Positions 1 through 10,100 of a stretch of DNA of 21,020 nt are shown in pieces. Under the pieces are notes generated by a model. That model was not told where the DNA came from and searched no databases. It worked only from the letters and a program-made list of their open reading frames with translations. This stretch comes from Gonium pectorale (taxonomy: Eukaryota > Chlorophyta > Chlorophyceae > Chlamydomonadales > Volvocaceae): the NCBI GenBank assembly GCA_001584585.1, contig LSYV01000110.1:174070-195089 (forward strand). The letters are read 5' to 3'. Every line of letters begins with the position of its first letter. Positions within the stretch are counted from its first letter, which is position 1. The translations under genes were made by a program, and so were the position numbers.

Positions 1-1160
1 GACAACATCCCGGGACTGCAGTAATGGAAGTAACGCCGAGCCCTTCCCGGACGCTCTCGGGCACCAGGTTTCCCACCATGCGCCACTGCGCCGGGGGGCG
101 GCAGGGTGGGGGGCCGGGGGGGCTCACCTTATAGCTGGTCTGCCGCATGTCCGCAAACTCCTTCTCCAGCGGCCGATCCGGATCCTCCAGTACGGCAGCC
201 ACTTGCTCGTCCAGGCGGGCGAGCAGTGCCTACGGATGATTTGGTGGGTTGGCGCAAGCGGGGGTGATGCGGCGGTGTGTGAGGAGGGCGCAGCGGGGGT
301 GGGGGGGCGCCGTGTGAGGTGCCCAGTGTACGGCGTGCCGTTCCTTCACACCGGGGAGCGAGGGGGCGGATACTGGCCAGCAGGAGATTGGAGTCAGCAA
401 GTGGCAGGTAAGCACAACTCCGTGCCCCACCCCTCTGCATAGGAGAGCGTACCCACAGCCTGGTGCAGCGCGGCAGTAACCGCTCGTGGCACACCCCGTA
501 GAGCCATGCCATGCTTCCCAGCCTAACAAGTGCAGTGCAGCGCGGGGCCTCACCCTCATTTCCGGCCCTAGCAGGCTTCCCTCGCCGAGAATTTGCACGC
601 GCAGGGCCTCGAGCGACGCGAGCTTCCGATGTGGCCATCGCGAGATGCCATGCTGCCTGCACAGTTTCTTAAGCCGCGACTGGCTGAGGTTCAGCTCCTG
701 GCAAGCATCGCGTGCCGAAAGGTGGAAGCACTGGTTGGGTGGGAGGGGTGAATAGAGGGTAAGGGTAATGGGGTGAGGGACTGAACCCCCGCCAGCCTCC
801 CACGAGTGCCAGACCCCGGCGAGCGGCAACGGAGGTCGCCAAGGACATCCTTATACTGAGCATGCAACGGCATGGCCCTGGCAATGCTAGAGTGAGTGTA
901 CGTGCGTCTCACTCTACCCCATCGGGGGGGTGTCGCGGCAAGTGACCCCCTGGCCGACTAGGCAAGCGATTCAAGTAACGTGAAAGTGAAGAATAGATTG
1001 CCAGGTCGCGGGCGGCAGAAAGAGACACGCGTGGACACACGGGGCAGGTTAAACGCTCGGTGGCGATGTCACACTCGGCAGCTTTCTTGCCCCAGAGTGC
1101 CGGAAAATGCATTACCTCTCGAATCCTTTCCAACGGAGGTCCGTCGCCGCCGTCCTCCAT
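1..1160 (-). CDS. RWP-RK domain transcription factor, 5' part (3' end outside window)
   Basis: Plant and algal RWP-RK proteins are nuclear DNA-binding regulators, often of nitrogen response or gamete/sex programmes. Exons on the minus strand: 1116-1160 (ATG at 1160, with an in-frame TGA directly before it), 554-730, 128-229 and 1-85 (continues off the edge); all junctions are phase 0. The join of exon 1 (ending PPLERIRE, donor GTAATG) to exon 2 (starting CFHLSARDACQEL) rebuilds the start of the domain. Exon 2 then carries LKKLCRQHGI followed by RWPHRK, the family signature, at about residues 17-53. Exon 3 (LLARLDEQVAAVLEDPDRPL, EKEFADMRQTSYK) looks like an acidic helix. The domain sits at the extreme N-terminus, unlike MID, where I recall it near the C-terminus, so this is probably not MID. 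Introns are 385 and 324 nt plus a possible 42-nt one (86-127). An extra upstream exon cannot be excluded. Which RWP-RK subfamily this is cannot be told. Confidence 0.85.
86..127 (-). other. 42-nt in-frame mini-intron or coding insert in the RWP-RK gene
   Basis: On the minus strand this stretch begins GTGAGC and ends GCGCAG, so it has both splice signals. It is 42 nt long, a multiple of three, and has no stop. If kept, it adds 14 Pro-rich residues (VSPPGPPPCRPPAQ) between QTSYK and WRMVGNLVPE. It is shorter than typical volvocine introns. Either reading gives an open protein. Confidence 0.5.
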
Positions 1161-1387
1161 TCACACGTCTCCTTTGCCTATGCCAGAGCCCAGGCATGGC
1201 ACCTCGTAGTTTCTGAATCTAAGCATTGCCTCACGCAGCAAGCTCTTACAAGGATGTGCCAAGCCTCAGGAGCGAGGCGGACAGAAGTAAGTAGCATGGC
1301 GAGTGGTGAACGATGATTGTCAATTGAGTAGTATGTAGGGGCTGGTGAGGTTAGTAGGACAGTGTCTTGCTCGAGATGTATTAAGCT

Positions 1388-1946
1388 ATGCCCGTTGCAA
1401 CAGGCGACCTGGCCGACCTGGCCGAGCCTCTAGGCTCCTGGAAACCAGCTCAAGTAAGTCTAGGCTATGTACGCATGAGGCGTTATACTTTGTCATAATC
1501 ACTGCCGTCAGAAAGAAGCTGGCTTGACGCTGCTCAGAAACCAACTGCTAACGGACACATTGCACTTGCCATGGACACTTCATGAATGCAAATGACCTTC
1601 ATTATTTTGATAGACTAGCATCGCTGTATACTGCGTCAATGCCATATCCGTTGTAATCGAGCTCTTACAGCTCGACTCCTGCTCCATAGAGATAATGAAG
1701 GCATATACGCATGCGGCATTACCCATTATAGTAATGGTAACAGGGGGTAGTCTTGCACTTGGCGGTGTTGCACGTGGAACCGCGGAAACGCGGCAACATG
1801 TCAGGGAGCACGGCGGGACCGTCATGGTATGGCCACTGACTGCACAACATCCAGCTACGATGTTTGCGTCTGACGGTGTGTATCGCGTGACGGCGCGGCT
1901 TCGTCGCGGCATGAGCGGAACTGGACCGAAGCTAGAGCCGGTGTAG
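1388..1946 (+). CDS. Small single-pass membrane protein, unknown family (two exons)
   Basis: Not recognised. Exon 1 is 1388-1453, starting at ATG (MPVATGDLADLAEPLG...) and ending CAA before a strong GTAAGT donor. Exon 2 is 1671-1946, after a CTCTTACAG acceptor, ending in TAG. Both boundaries are phase 0 and the join gives 113 residues. Residues 38-56 (ALPIIVMVTGGSLALGGVA) form one likely membrane segment, followed by a soluble stretch with charged and His residues ending GTGPKLEPV. Size and shape recall small accessory subunits of respiratory complexes, but that is only a resemblance. A TGTAA lies about 290 nt past the stop. Codon use is less GC3-rich than in the large gene on the right, so it could be weakly expressed or recently acquired. 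The alternative start at 1695, inside exon 2, would give 83 residues. It lies head to head with the RWP-RK gene, 227 nt between start codons. Confidence 0.5.
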
Positions 1947-2236
1947 AGTGTTACGGACCACCTAGAGGTGAATATCATTTTATTAACATTAGCAGATGTA
2001 CAGGTCTTCTCCTGTGCACTTACCGGGTACCAAGCATGCACGGGCCAGCACGGACTAACCAGATAGCGAGCCAGGGATTGCGCTACGGTCGCGCCTTGAC
2101 GCGCATCCTCTGGGTTTTGCCATGAACGGCTTCAACTATGGACTACGTCGGCAAAAGGACGTGTTCGATGCTTTGGGGCCTTGGGTGTAGGGGTGAGTAC
2201 CTTCACCGGCAAGTAGCTGAGTGAGCTTGTAGAGTG

Positions 2237-2241
2237 TGTAA
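2237..2241 (+). other. Putative poly(A) signal TGTAA of the 113-residue protein gene
   Basis: TGTAA is the usual volvocine polyadenylation signal. This copy follows the 1946 stop with no other gene in between, implying a 3' UTR of roughly 300 nt. Confidence 0.4.
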
Positions 2242-2255
2242 AACACAAAATCATT

Positions 2256-4129
2256 ACGCCGAGGTCACACATCATTGCACGTCCGTGCAGCCGTCTCTGC
2301 GCGGCAGCTTCTCCCTCTCCTACTCATTCTGTCGCCTAGCGTAGCGGCCGGCTGGCAGCTTCTACATCTCCGCACGCCCGGACGTCCCTCGGGCCCTCAC
2401 TTGAGCCTTCTGGGCCCTGCCGTAGTACCACGCGACAGGGATCCCGGCGACGCGCTGTTTGCCAAGACCCGCGGTGCACGAAGAATACGGCACAAGATTG
2501 GAAGAGCTCATTCTTTCCCTGAGTTCTACACACTTGCTCTGCCATGCGTGTCACGCGGTGGCACGCGGACTGCAGGCGGCTCGCCCGATGGGGCGCTTTG
2601 GACCCCGTTGACCTGCCATGGCGGCGGCGGGGAAGTTCCTGCGCACCTGCCAAAAGAGGCGGACTAGCGAGCGGTGCACGGGGCGTGGACCCGGTTACTA
2701 CCGCCGCACCCGACTGCACGGAGCACCAAGTTTTGCAGCGGAAGCTCTCCCCCTTCACTCTGCGGAAACCTCCCCCACCATGCCCTGCAGGTAGCTTTCC
2801 TTGGAGCTTCAGATACAGGAGGCTGCGGCTCTGCTCAGTTCACACTAGACTCCGCAACGACTGTGAGTCCCGTAACCTACTTGGGAGTTGGCGGAGTGAC
2901 ATGTTACAAGTGGGGGAAGCAGCATATTACATCGCGTATCACACGCAGCAAAGCTAATAATGTTAGGGGCCGCCTGCACCGCCGTCACCACCGTCGCCGT
3001 ATGCTACAAGCAAGGAGGAGGCAAGGAACCTCACACCAGATCTACAGAGCGCTACAAGTACCGTAACCAGTCCAGCACTACAAAACGTATCGCAATGCGC
3101 CCCGTTGCCCCCCCCCCCGCAAACAAGATGCACTAAATGGTCCAGTAACGACACCGCCATGCTTGCGCAGCCTGCCAGTCAGCCGCCGGCTCTAGCCCTT
3201 CGCTTCCATACGGGCGGCCGTGTCACGGGAAACCGTTCCCTGCCTGCTTGCCTGCCTGCATGGCGCATGGTGCTATACTCTCCACCCAGCGCCCCCGCCG
3301 TGGGAAAAGCCCTTGCTTGTCGGGAGCCGCGCCGTAAGAGCCGCCCTCGGCCGGAGCCGACCGCCCGAACGGGCCGGGCGCCGTTGGGGTGGGGGCAGCC
3401 GACGGGCCCTACCGCTTGCCCGACGTGCACAGTATCCATGGCAGTGCAAGTCAATGCAACGAGTTCAGGAAAGCGCCGGCAACCACCTGCCACAATGACA
3501 TCTACACGGAAACCCTGCCCACCGTCGGGCCGTAAACCCAACCCCGTCGCGCGCTCTCTACGTGGGCACGCAGGCACCCAGCGCAACGCCCACAGGGATC
3601 ACGGTTGGCCAGATCACGGCCCACAGCTCCCGCCTGGCCGTGCCAGCACTCCTACAGAGACAAAATCACAGACAGACCAGCCGCTCGCATGCGGCGTGGC
3701 ACGAACATTTCGATAATGATGGTATGTTTCCAAACTCGGGAGAACGCTGGAAAAGCCGAGCGGGCCTCGCGGTGAGACCGCCCCCTCCACCTGTGCCTCT
3801 CGGCGGGCGGGCGGCCGTACTCCCCAGCCGCCCACCCGCGCCTCGCCCTACGCGGTCCCCACATGCATGCCAGTATGTTTTGGGGGCACCGCCTTGAGCA
3901 GCGCGCTGACACAGCTATACGCAAAACAACAGCTCCCACTCGCCCAACCTCCGTAAGGAGGCCAAGGATCCGCTGCACAATCGCGCCCCAGCGGCCCGGC
4001 GCGCCCTCCATTCCTTCACCACACGGGAGGGTGGCACGCGACACCCCCGCTCCTTACCTCGCCACCAGCCATCCATCCAACCCCACGCCGCACCGTATGC
4101 CAACGACGCCGCGCCGCCTGCCCCGCCCC
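2256..4129. other. Region without a confident gene; probable 3' UTR of the SAM gene in part
   Basis: Several open frames of 60-200 codons overlap here on both strands, but none has a domain, a steady frame or a convincing set of splice sites. The best exon candidate is 2791-2862 (+): acceptor CCTGCAG, donor GTGAGT, phase 0 to 0, reading VAFLGASDTGGCGSAQFTLD then SATT. I could not join it to neighbours. The frame from 2275 has a signal-peptide-like hydrophobic run but starts with TTG. For the minus-strand gene ending at 4130, the first TGTAA I find is at 2904-2908, so its 3' UTR could be about 1.2 kb, or another signal is used. Confidence 0.4.
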
Positions 4130-7100
4130 TCAGCGCGCCGACCGCGGCCGCCCGTACATGACGGAGGAGGCGAGGATCTCCTTCTCCTTGGACACCTTCT
4201 CGTGCGCCAGCGCCTCGGCGCGCGCCCGGCGCCGCGCCGCGTCCTCGTGCAGCCGCTCAAAGAAGCCCTCGATGCGGGAGGAGGGGATGCGGCGGCGGCT
4301 GGGCGCCAGCGTGGAGTAGGCCTGGCGTGGCGTGGCGTGGAGGGAGAGCAGCCAGGGTCAGAATCCAGGGTGTGCGGGGCGTTCCGGTGTGGGGGCCCGG
4401 TGTGGGTTACTACGTGCGCGGGGCTGGTGTGTGAGGTTCAGGTGGAGTGACACTGGAGTGACACTGGACGGGGCCCGGATGTGACTGCAGGTGCCAGCAC
4501 GACGGGTGCGCACTTGCCATGCAGCCTTGCACCACCGGGCATCTTCCGGCCCGTGTGTGAACTTCCGGCCCCTTCCACCCGCCCCAATCATGTCGTTCCG
4601 CTGTGCCCAGGTCCCCACCTGGCGCAGCTTGCGGTCCCGCTCCTCCAGGTCCCGCTCTGTGAACTCGATGAACTTCTGGGTGCGGATCTGGGGCGCCGGG
4701 GAACAGCGGGGAAAAAGTGGGTCGGAAGGCGGAGACAAGGGGGTGGCGGGGGATGGGAGCGGGTCGAAAGGCCGCCATGAATGGGGCACATGCTGTGCCT
4801 GTGTCAGCTCCTGGGGAACAGTTGAGCTTGCAGGACGCAGGCCTCATGGCTTCGTCTCCTCCCCTCCCCTGCCGACAGCCCGCTCGTTCCAGTCGCTCGT
4901 TCCAGTCGCTCGTTCCGCGCTGCGCCTCACCGCTCGGTACACGCCCAGGCGCTTCTGCTTGGGCCCCAGCTGCTGCAGGCGGTGCAGGTCGTCCAGGCGG
5001 CACTTGCCCAGCAACCGCACCGTGAACTCCACAAAGTCCATGCCGCCGGCGGGCAGCAGCGGGCCAACCTCCACCGTCCCGCGGGTCAGCGTCCCGCCTG
5101 CGCACGCGGGCCCAAGCGGATACAAACAGAAAAACGTAAGCGGGCATTATGGTGTTGTAGGCAACGAGCAGGCAACACTCATGCGAATCGCGACAGAGAG
5201 CAGCCCTGGAGTACAGTAGGCGCTCCCGCATGCGAACCTCGAGAGAGGGCAGACCTGGATCCTGGAACGAACCCAGAGGATGGGTGCGCTGTAACGCGGG
5301 TCCCAGCCATCCCTCCGATGGGGGGGCGCCTTCACAGTGCCAGTCTCCGCCCCCCCCCCGCACCCCCGCGTTACAACCACGCATGCTCCCCCACGCCCCC
5401 TCGCCCCTCCTCGGCTGCCGGACTTCCGGATCGCCGACTCCCTCCGGGAGCCGACGAAACGAGGCAACGACCAGCTTGTCCACCGGACGGGCCGCTGGTT
5501 CCCGGCCCGGTGTGCTTCACACCCTCTCTCCTTCGATCCCCCCTCCCGTGGATATTCCGCCTCACCCGGCGAGGTGGTCGTGGCCGCCTCCTCTGCGCTC
5601 GCGGCCATCCGCTCCATCTCCTCCAGCATGGGGGCCGTCAGGCCGTCCGTGTCCCAGGGCGGCGCGTTCCAGTTGATGTTGGGCTGGTAGCCGGCGGCGC
5701 GCTCCTGCAAGTGGCAGGGGGCAGGAGCCGGGTGGGGGAGGGGAGGGGGTGACCACCGCAGGGTTGGAGGGCGTCCTCAACCGCGGCAAGGGGCAGGAGG
5801 GGAGGGGCTGCCCCCGTGGAGGGAGCACGCCTGGTCAGGACGGCTGCGCGCCAACTGAGAAGCCTAAGGGAGAAGGGGCGCAAGGGGGAGATGGTAGTGC
5901 GCAACGTGCGGGCCAAGTCGCGGGATGCGGGGCGGCGGCTTGGCCGGCTGCGAGGCGAGGGGCCTGATCTGAGGTTGCTGGCAGGGCAGCCCGAAGGCCA
6001 GTCTCGTCAGGGCAGGGCGCGCACGCACATGGGCGAGTGGGCGCTCACCTGTGGCCGCTCCCGCACCCGCTCCCACCAGGCGTCGAAGTGCCTGCGGTAC
6101 TCCACCGCGCGCCTGCAGGGCGGGAGGGCGGGGCGGCGTTCGACACGGCAAGGCGGCGGTTGCTGCTTGCTGTGTGCATAGCTCGCGACATGTCGCACTG
6201 GCAACGGCAAAGCTGCGCGTGTGTGCGTGCATCGGCGTAGGCCTGTGCTACGTTTAAACCGGGCATCCTGTCTCTCGACGTTGGGCGGCGCCCTTTGGCC
6301 CCCCAAGTCCCCGAGGCCCATTCCTCATAGGACCGGCCCCCTCCGCTGACCATAAACTCTTTTTGGGAGCCCTGGAAGCCCGTACGAAAGCCAGCAGCTC
6401 TACCGTCCCCTCCTCTTGTGCTCAGGGCCGGCTGTGACAAGCCATGCCGGCCCCGCTCCCGCCCCCGCTTCTGAATGCGCCCCAGAGAATGCCTCCCTAA
6501 CCCGCTGCCCCCCCCCCCGCTCCCCACTCACTCGAGCAGCCGGTCCAGCAGGTAGGGCGCCACCGCCTGCTCGCTGGGGCTGCCGTCGTCCTCCCGCCAG
6601 CCCAGCAGCGCAAAGAACTGCACCGCCTGCGCCAGGTCCTCCTGGTCCCTCGCGGCGGGCAGGTACTTGTCGCCCAGCGTCCGGCTGATCCACTTCTTCT
6701 CCAGGCTCTGTGCGCAGCCGGCCGAGTGGGGGCGGGAGGGTGGACGGGTGGAAGGGTGGAAGGGGAAGGGGGGGGGTATCGTGGGCGGACAGCCAGGGCA
6801 GGGGAGAAGGGCAAGGAGATCGGGCGGGCGGGGCGGAAGGCGATGGACACGCACGGCGAAGCGACGCCGCAGGGTGCGAGCGCGGTCACGCGGGCAGAGC
6901 ATCCCAGGACTAAGCATCCCAGGACGGAGTGGGGGTGGGGCCATGGCGGCTGCGGGGGCTGGAGCCGGGTCACTCAGGGCCTGGCAACGGAACACAGACG
7001 TTCTCCGCCGCTGATGCTGCTACCGCTGCTTGGTGGTGCTTGGAGGTGCTGGGTGGGGATTGAGGAAGGGGAACGGTTGCTTGGTGGCGCCCGGTGGGGT

Positions 7101-10100
7101 GTTTCGCTGCCAGGGCGCTGCCGCTCACCGTAATCTTGGTGCTGCGGGTCTTGAGGTCGGAGCGGTAGCGCTCCATGAACGCCAGCGAGCGCAGCGCAGA
7201 GGCGGCGGCCGACAGCTTGGCGGGCCCCTTGGCCTTCCGGATCGGCTCCGTCTTGAGGCCCGCCTCGCGCCAGCTCTCGCTCGACGACAGGTGGTCTAGC
7301 GCCTGTGCACGAGCGTGAGTGCGTGGGTGGGCGGGGAGCGGGGGGCGGGGGGCGGGGGGCGGGAGGGAGGGTAAGGAGATGCAAAGCATTGCCTCACCAG
7401 AGGAGCTCGGGGGGGGGGGTGGGAGGGCACGAGGGAGGGGGGAGCGGCAGCAAGGCGGTGGAGCAATGGCGGGGCCGGCTCGCGGCGAAGGGCTCGGCAA
7501 ACATTCACCAATGGGGAACGGCACGTAGCAGTGGGCGGGAGCCTCCTTCGTGCACCCCCGTCCGTACTGCGCCAGTGTGCTCCGTGATCGCATCTGGGTC
7601 CAGTCATGGTCGATAACAGACGGCACACGCACACCCGGAGTGTGCCGGCGGGGCCGCACCTCGTCGATCTGTCCATCGTACACGTTGGGGTCCCGGTCCA
7701 GCGAGATGCGGCAGCGGCTGGCCAGCTGCGACGCCACGGCGTTCCAGTCCGCCTCCGTGCGGCCGTCGGCGCTGCCGTCGCTGTAGTAGCGCCGTTCCAG
7801 CTCCTGCGGGGAGGAGAGCGAGGTCATCGTCAAGAACAGGTCGTAGGGAGGAGAGCAAGGTTCTACGGCGTCGGGCTGGACGCCAGCAGCATTCGCTGCT
7901 AGGAGAACAGGGAGGTTGAACGTCCCAGACTGGCCTCAACCCGTCTGCAGCACGCTCCCCCGCGGTCTGAGAGGAAACGCAACGGGCGGATTCGGCGGCA
8001 AAGAGGAAGGATGGAGCGCCCGGATCCTTTCCACCGCAATCATCCGCCGACAGCCATTCGGGCCTCCCATCGCCTTCCATACACCAACGCATATAGCCCA
8101 CACCCGATGCCCGGGCACCCTCACTACCCGCCGCCCGTCATGTTGCTCTCCGGCCCTGTCGTGCCGTCCTCTCTCCTGTCGTGTCTGTCTTGTTGTCCCC
8201 TCTGCGCGCGCGCTCACCTTCTTGGTCTGCTCCCTCTTGCGCAGGTCGTTGTTGAGGCGGTCCAGGAAGGAGTTGACCGGGTTGGTGGCCTCGCCCTCGC
8301 CGCCGCCGCCCCCACCGCCGCCGCCGTTTGACAGCAGGCGCTTGGACTCGGCGCTGGGGCACGCGGGCTTGAACGTGAGGTCCACGGTCTCCGGCTCTCC
8401 GGGCTTGGCAAAGCGCTCGGGGTTCCAGTTGTTGTGCTGTGGGTGGATCACGTCGGGGAAGCGGGAGGTGAGGCAGCCGTCGTAAAGGTTTTGCCGGTGT
8501 GAGAGGGACGGGCGTCGACGGGGGGCCAAGCGGGGAGGGTGGCTGGAATGGAGGTCTGGCGTCCCTGGGGAGGCTCCCCCCCTGACGAGGGGGCACACTG
8601 GCCACGAAGGACGCCAAGGAGGCACGTGTAGACCACGATTCCGTACACGCCAAGCCACGCCACGCACTCTCCCCGGCTTAGCCGCAGCATTGCGGTTCCA
8701 CGCCCCACCAGAGCAGCAGCAAGCTCGCGCGGGCTTGCGCGATCCGGTGCGCTGCTACACGCCGACATGGCGGCTCCCCCTGCCATGCCCCGTGCGGCAC
8801 CCCCAACCTCCACCCCCCGCACACACACCTTGGTTCCCTTGCCGATGTGGTGCCAGGGGATGCGCGCGCTGCCGTCCACTCCGCCCGACAGCCCAAAGGC
8901 CTGGCGGTTCTTCTTCTCAATGTCCGCCAGCAGGCCGCGCAGGTGCGCCGCCTCCTCGCTCGACAGGTTGGCGGTGTGCTTGAGCTGGTCCGCCAGCGCG
9001 CGGTGCTGCTCGGCGCGGGCCTGACGGGCGGGGGCAGAGGAAGGGGAGACAGAGGGCAGGGCAAAGTTTACAGAAGGGAAGGACGAGGGAGAAGCCGGGA
9101 GGGAGACTCGGACGCCAGTCATTAAGAGGGACTGGGCGCTGATTGAAGCTCAAGCCACCCCGAAGGCGCGCGCGCTACGTTTCTGTTGGTCAAATATTCG
9201 CCACTCGCGGCTGTCCTGAGAGAAGGCCGATGGTGCCACTGGACTCGTCTTCTGACCATCCCAGCCAGTAACTACACTCCACGACCCGTGACGCCCAATC
9301 CCGGCGCCGACCCCGACCCCGACGCAGCGCCGCGCCACGCCGCGCCCCCACCTGCGCGCGGTCCAGCTCAAACAGCAGCTTGGCGCGCTGCTCGTACACT
9401 GTCTGCTTGCCCTTGGCCGGCCCCAGGTATGCGTCCGGCGGCATCAACGACCGGCTGGCAGACGCCGGCCGGCGCGGCCCGCTGGGCACGCGCGGCGGCG
9501 AGGCGCTCAGCGCGCCCGTGCCGCCGGGCATGGCGCTGGCGGGCCGCGCCCGCGGCCGCGGCGCCGAGCCGGCCCGGGCCGCCGGGGGGCGGTATTCCTG
9601 GCGGGAGGGCTCGGCGCCGGGCGCGGGACCGGCGGCTCCGTCGTCGGCATCGGGGCGATCACGCTGCGCCTCGTTGTACGACTTGACGACCGTGGCGGCA
9701 GCGTCCAGGATGGCGACGCGGTGACCCATGGGTCCAATGCCCAGCTCGGCCTTGAGCTGCGCGTCCGTGAGGCGCACCAGCATGCGGCCGTCGATGCAGT
9801 GGTGCAGGAAGCGGCTGTGGGATGGCGAGGCGGAGGCGAATTTGAGAACTTGGGGTTCATGGGGGCGATTGGGAAGTGCAGTGACGCGAGGGGGCATATC
9901 ATGCGCGTTTTGTGTGGTGCGTGTCGATCAGGGTGTAATCAACGGTGCAAAAGATGCGCGAGCTCGAGCAATCAGCCCCGCCTTAGCATCAGGGCCGGCA
10001 GCCGGCAATCGGCGCATCTAGCTGGAACCGACGCCCCCTCCCAGGACCTACCTACCAGCCTCCCCCGCGCTCGGTCTCGCCTCCCCGCTGCACTGCACGC

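Noticed and set aside
1580..2041. Minus-strand frame of 153 codons
   Set aside because: Antisense to the plus-strand exon 1671-1946, which has a good acceptor, an upstream exon in phase and a downstream TGTAA.
2275..2667. Signal-peptide-like plus frame
   Set aside because: Starts with TTG, with no ATG in a usable position, and the downstream sequence shows no domain or consistent splicing.
3105..3716. Plus-strand frame of 203 codons
   Set aside because: Pro/Arg/Thr-rich translation without any domain, in a GC-rich stretch likely to be the 3' UTR of the minus-strand SAM gene.
4410..5483. Minus-strand open frame of 357 codons
   Set aside because: Runs through exons 10 and 11 of the SAM gene in a different frame and through introns; the spliced frame with matching phases is far better supported.
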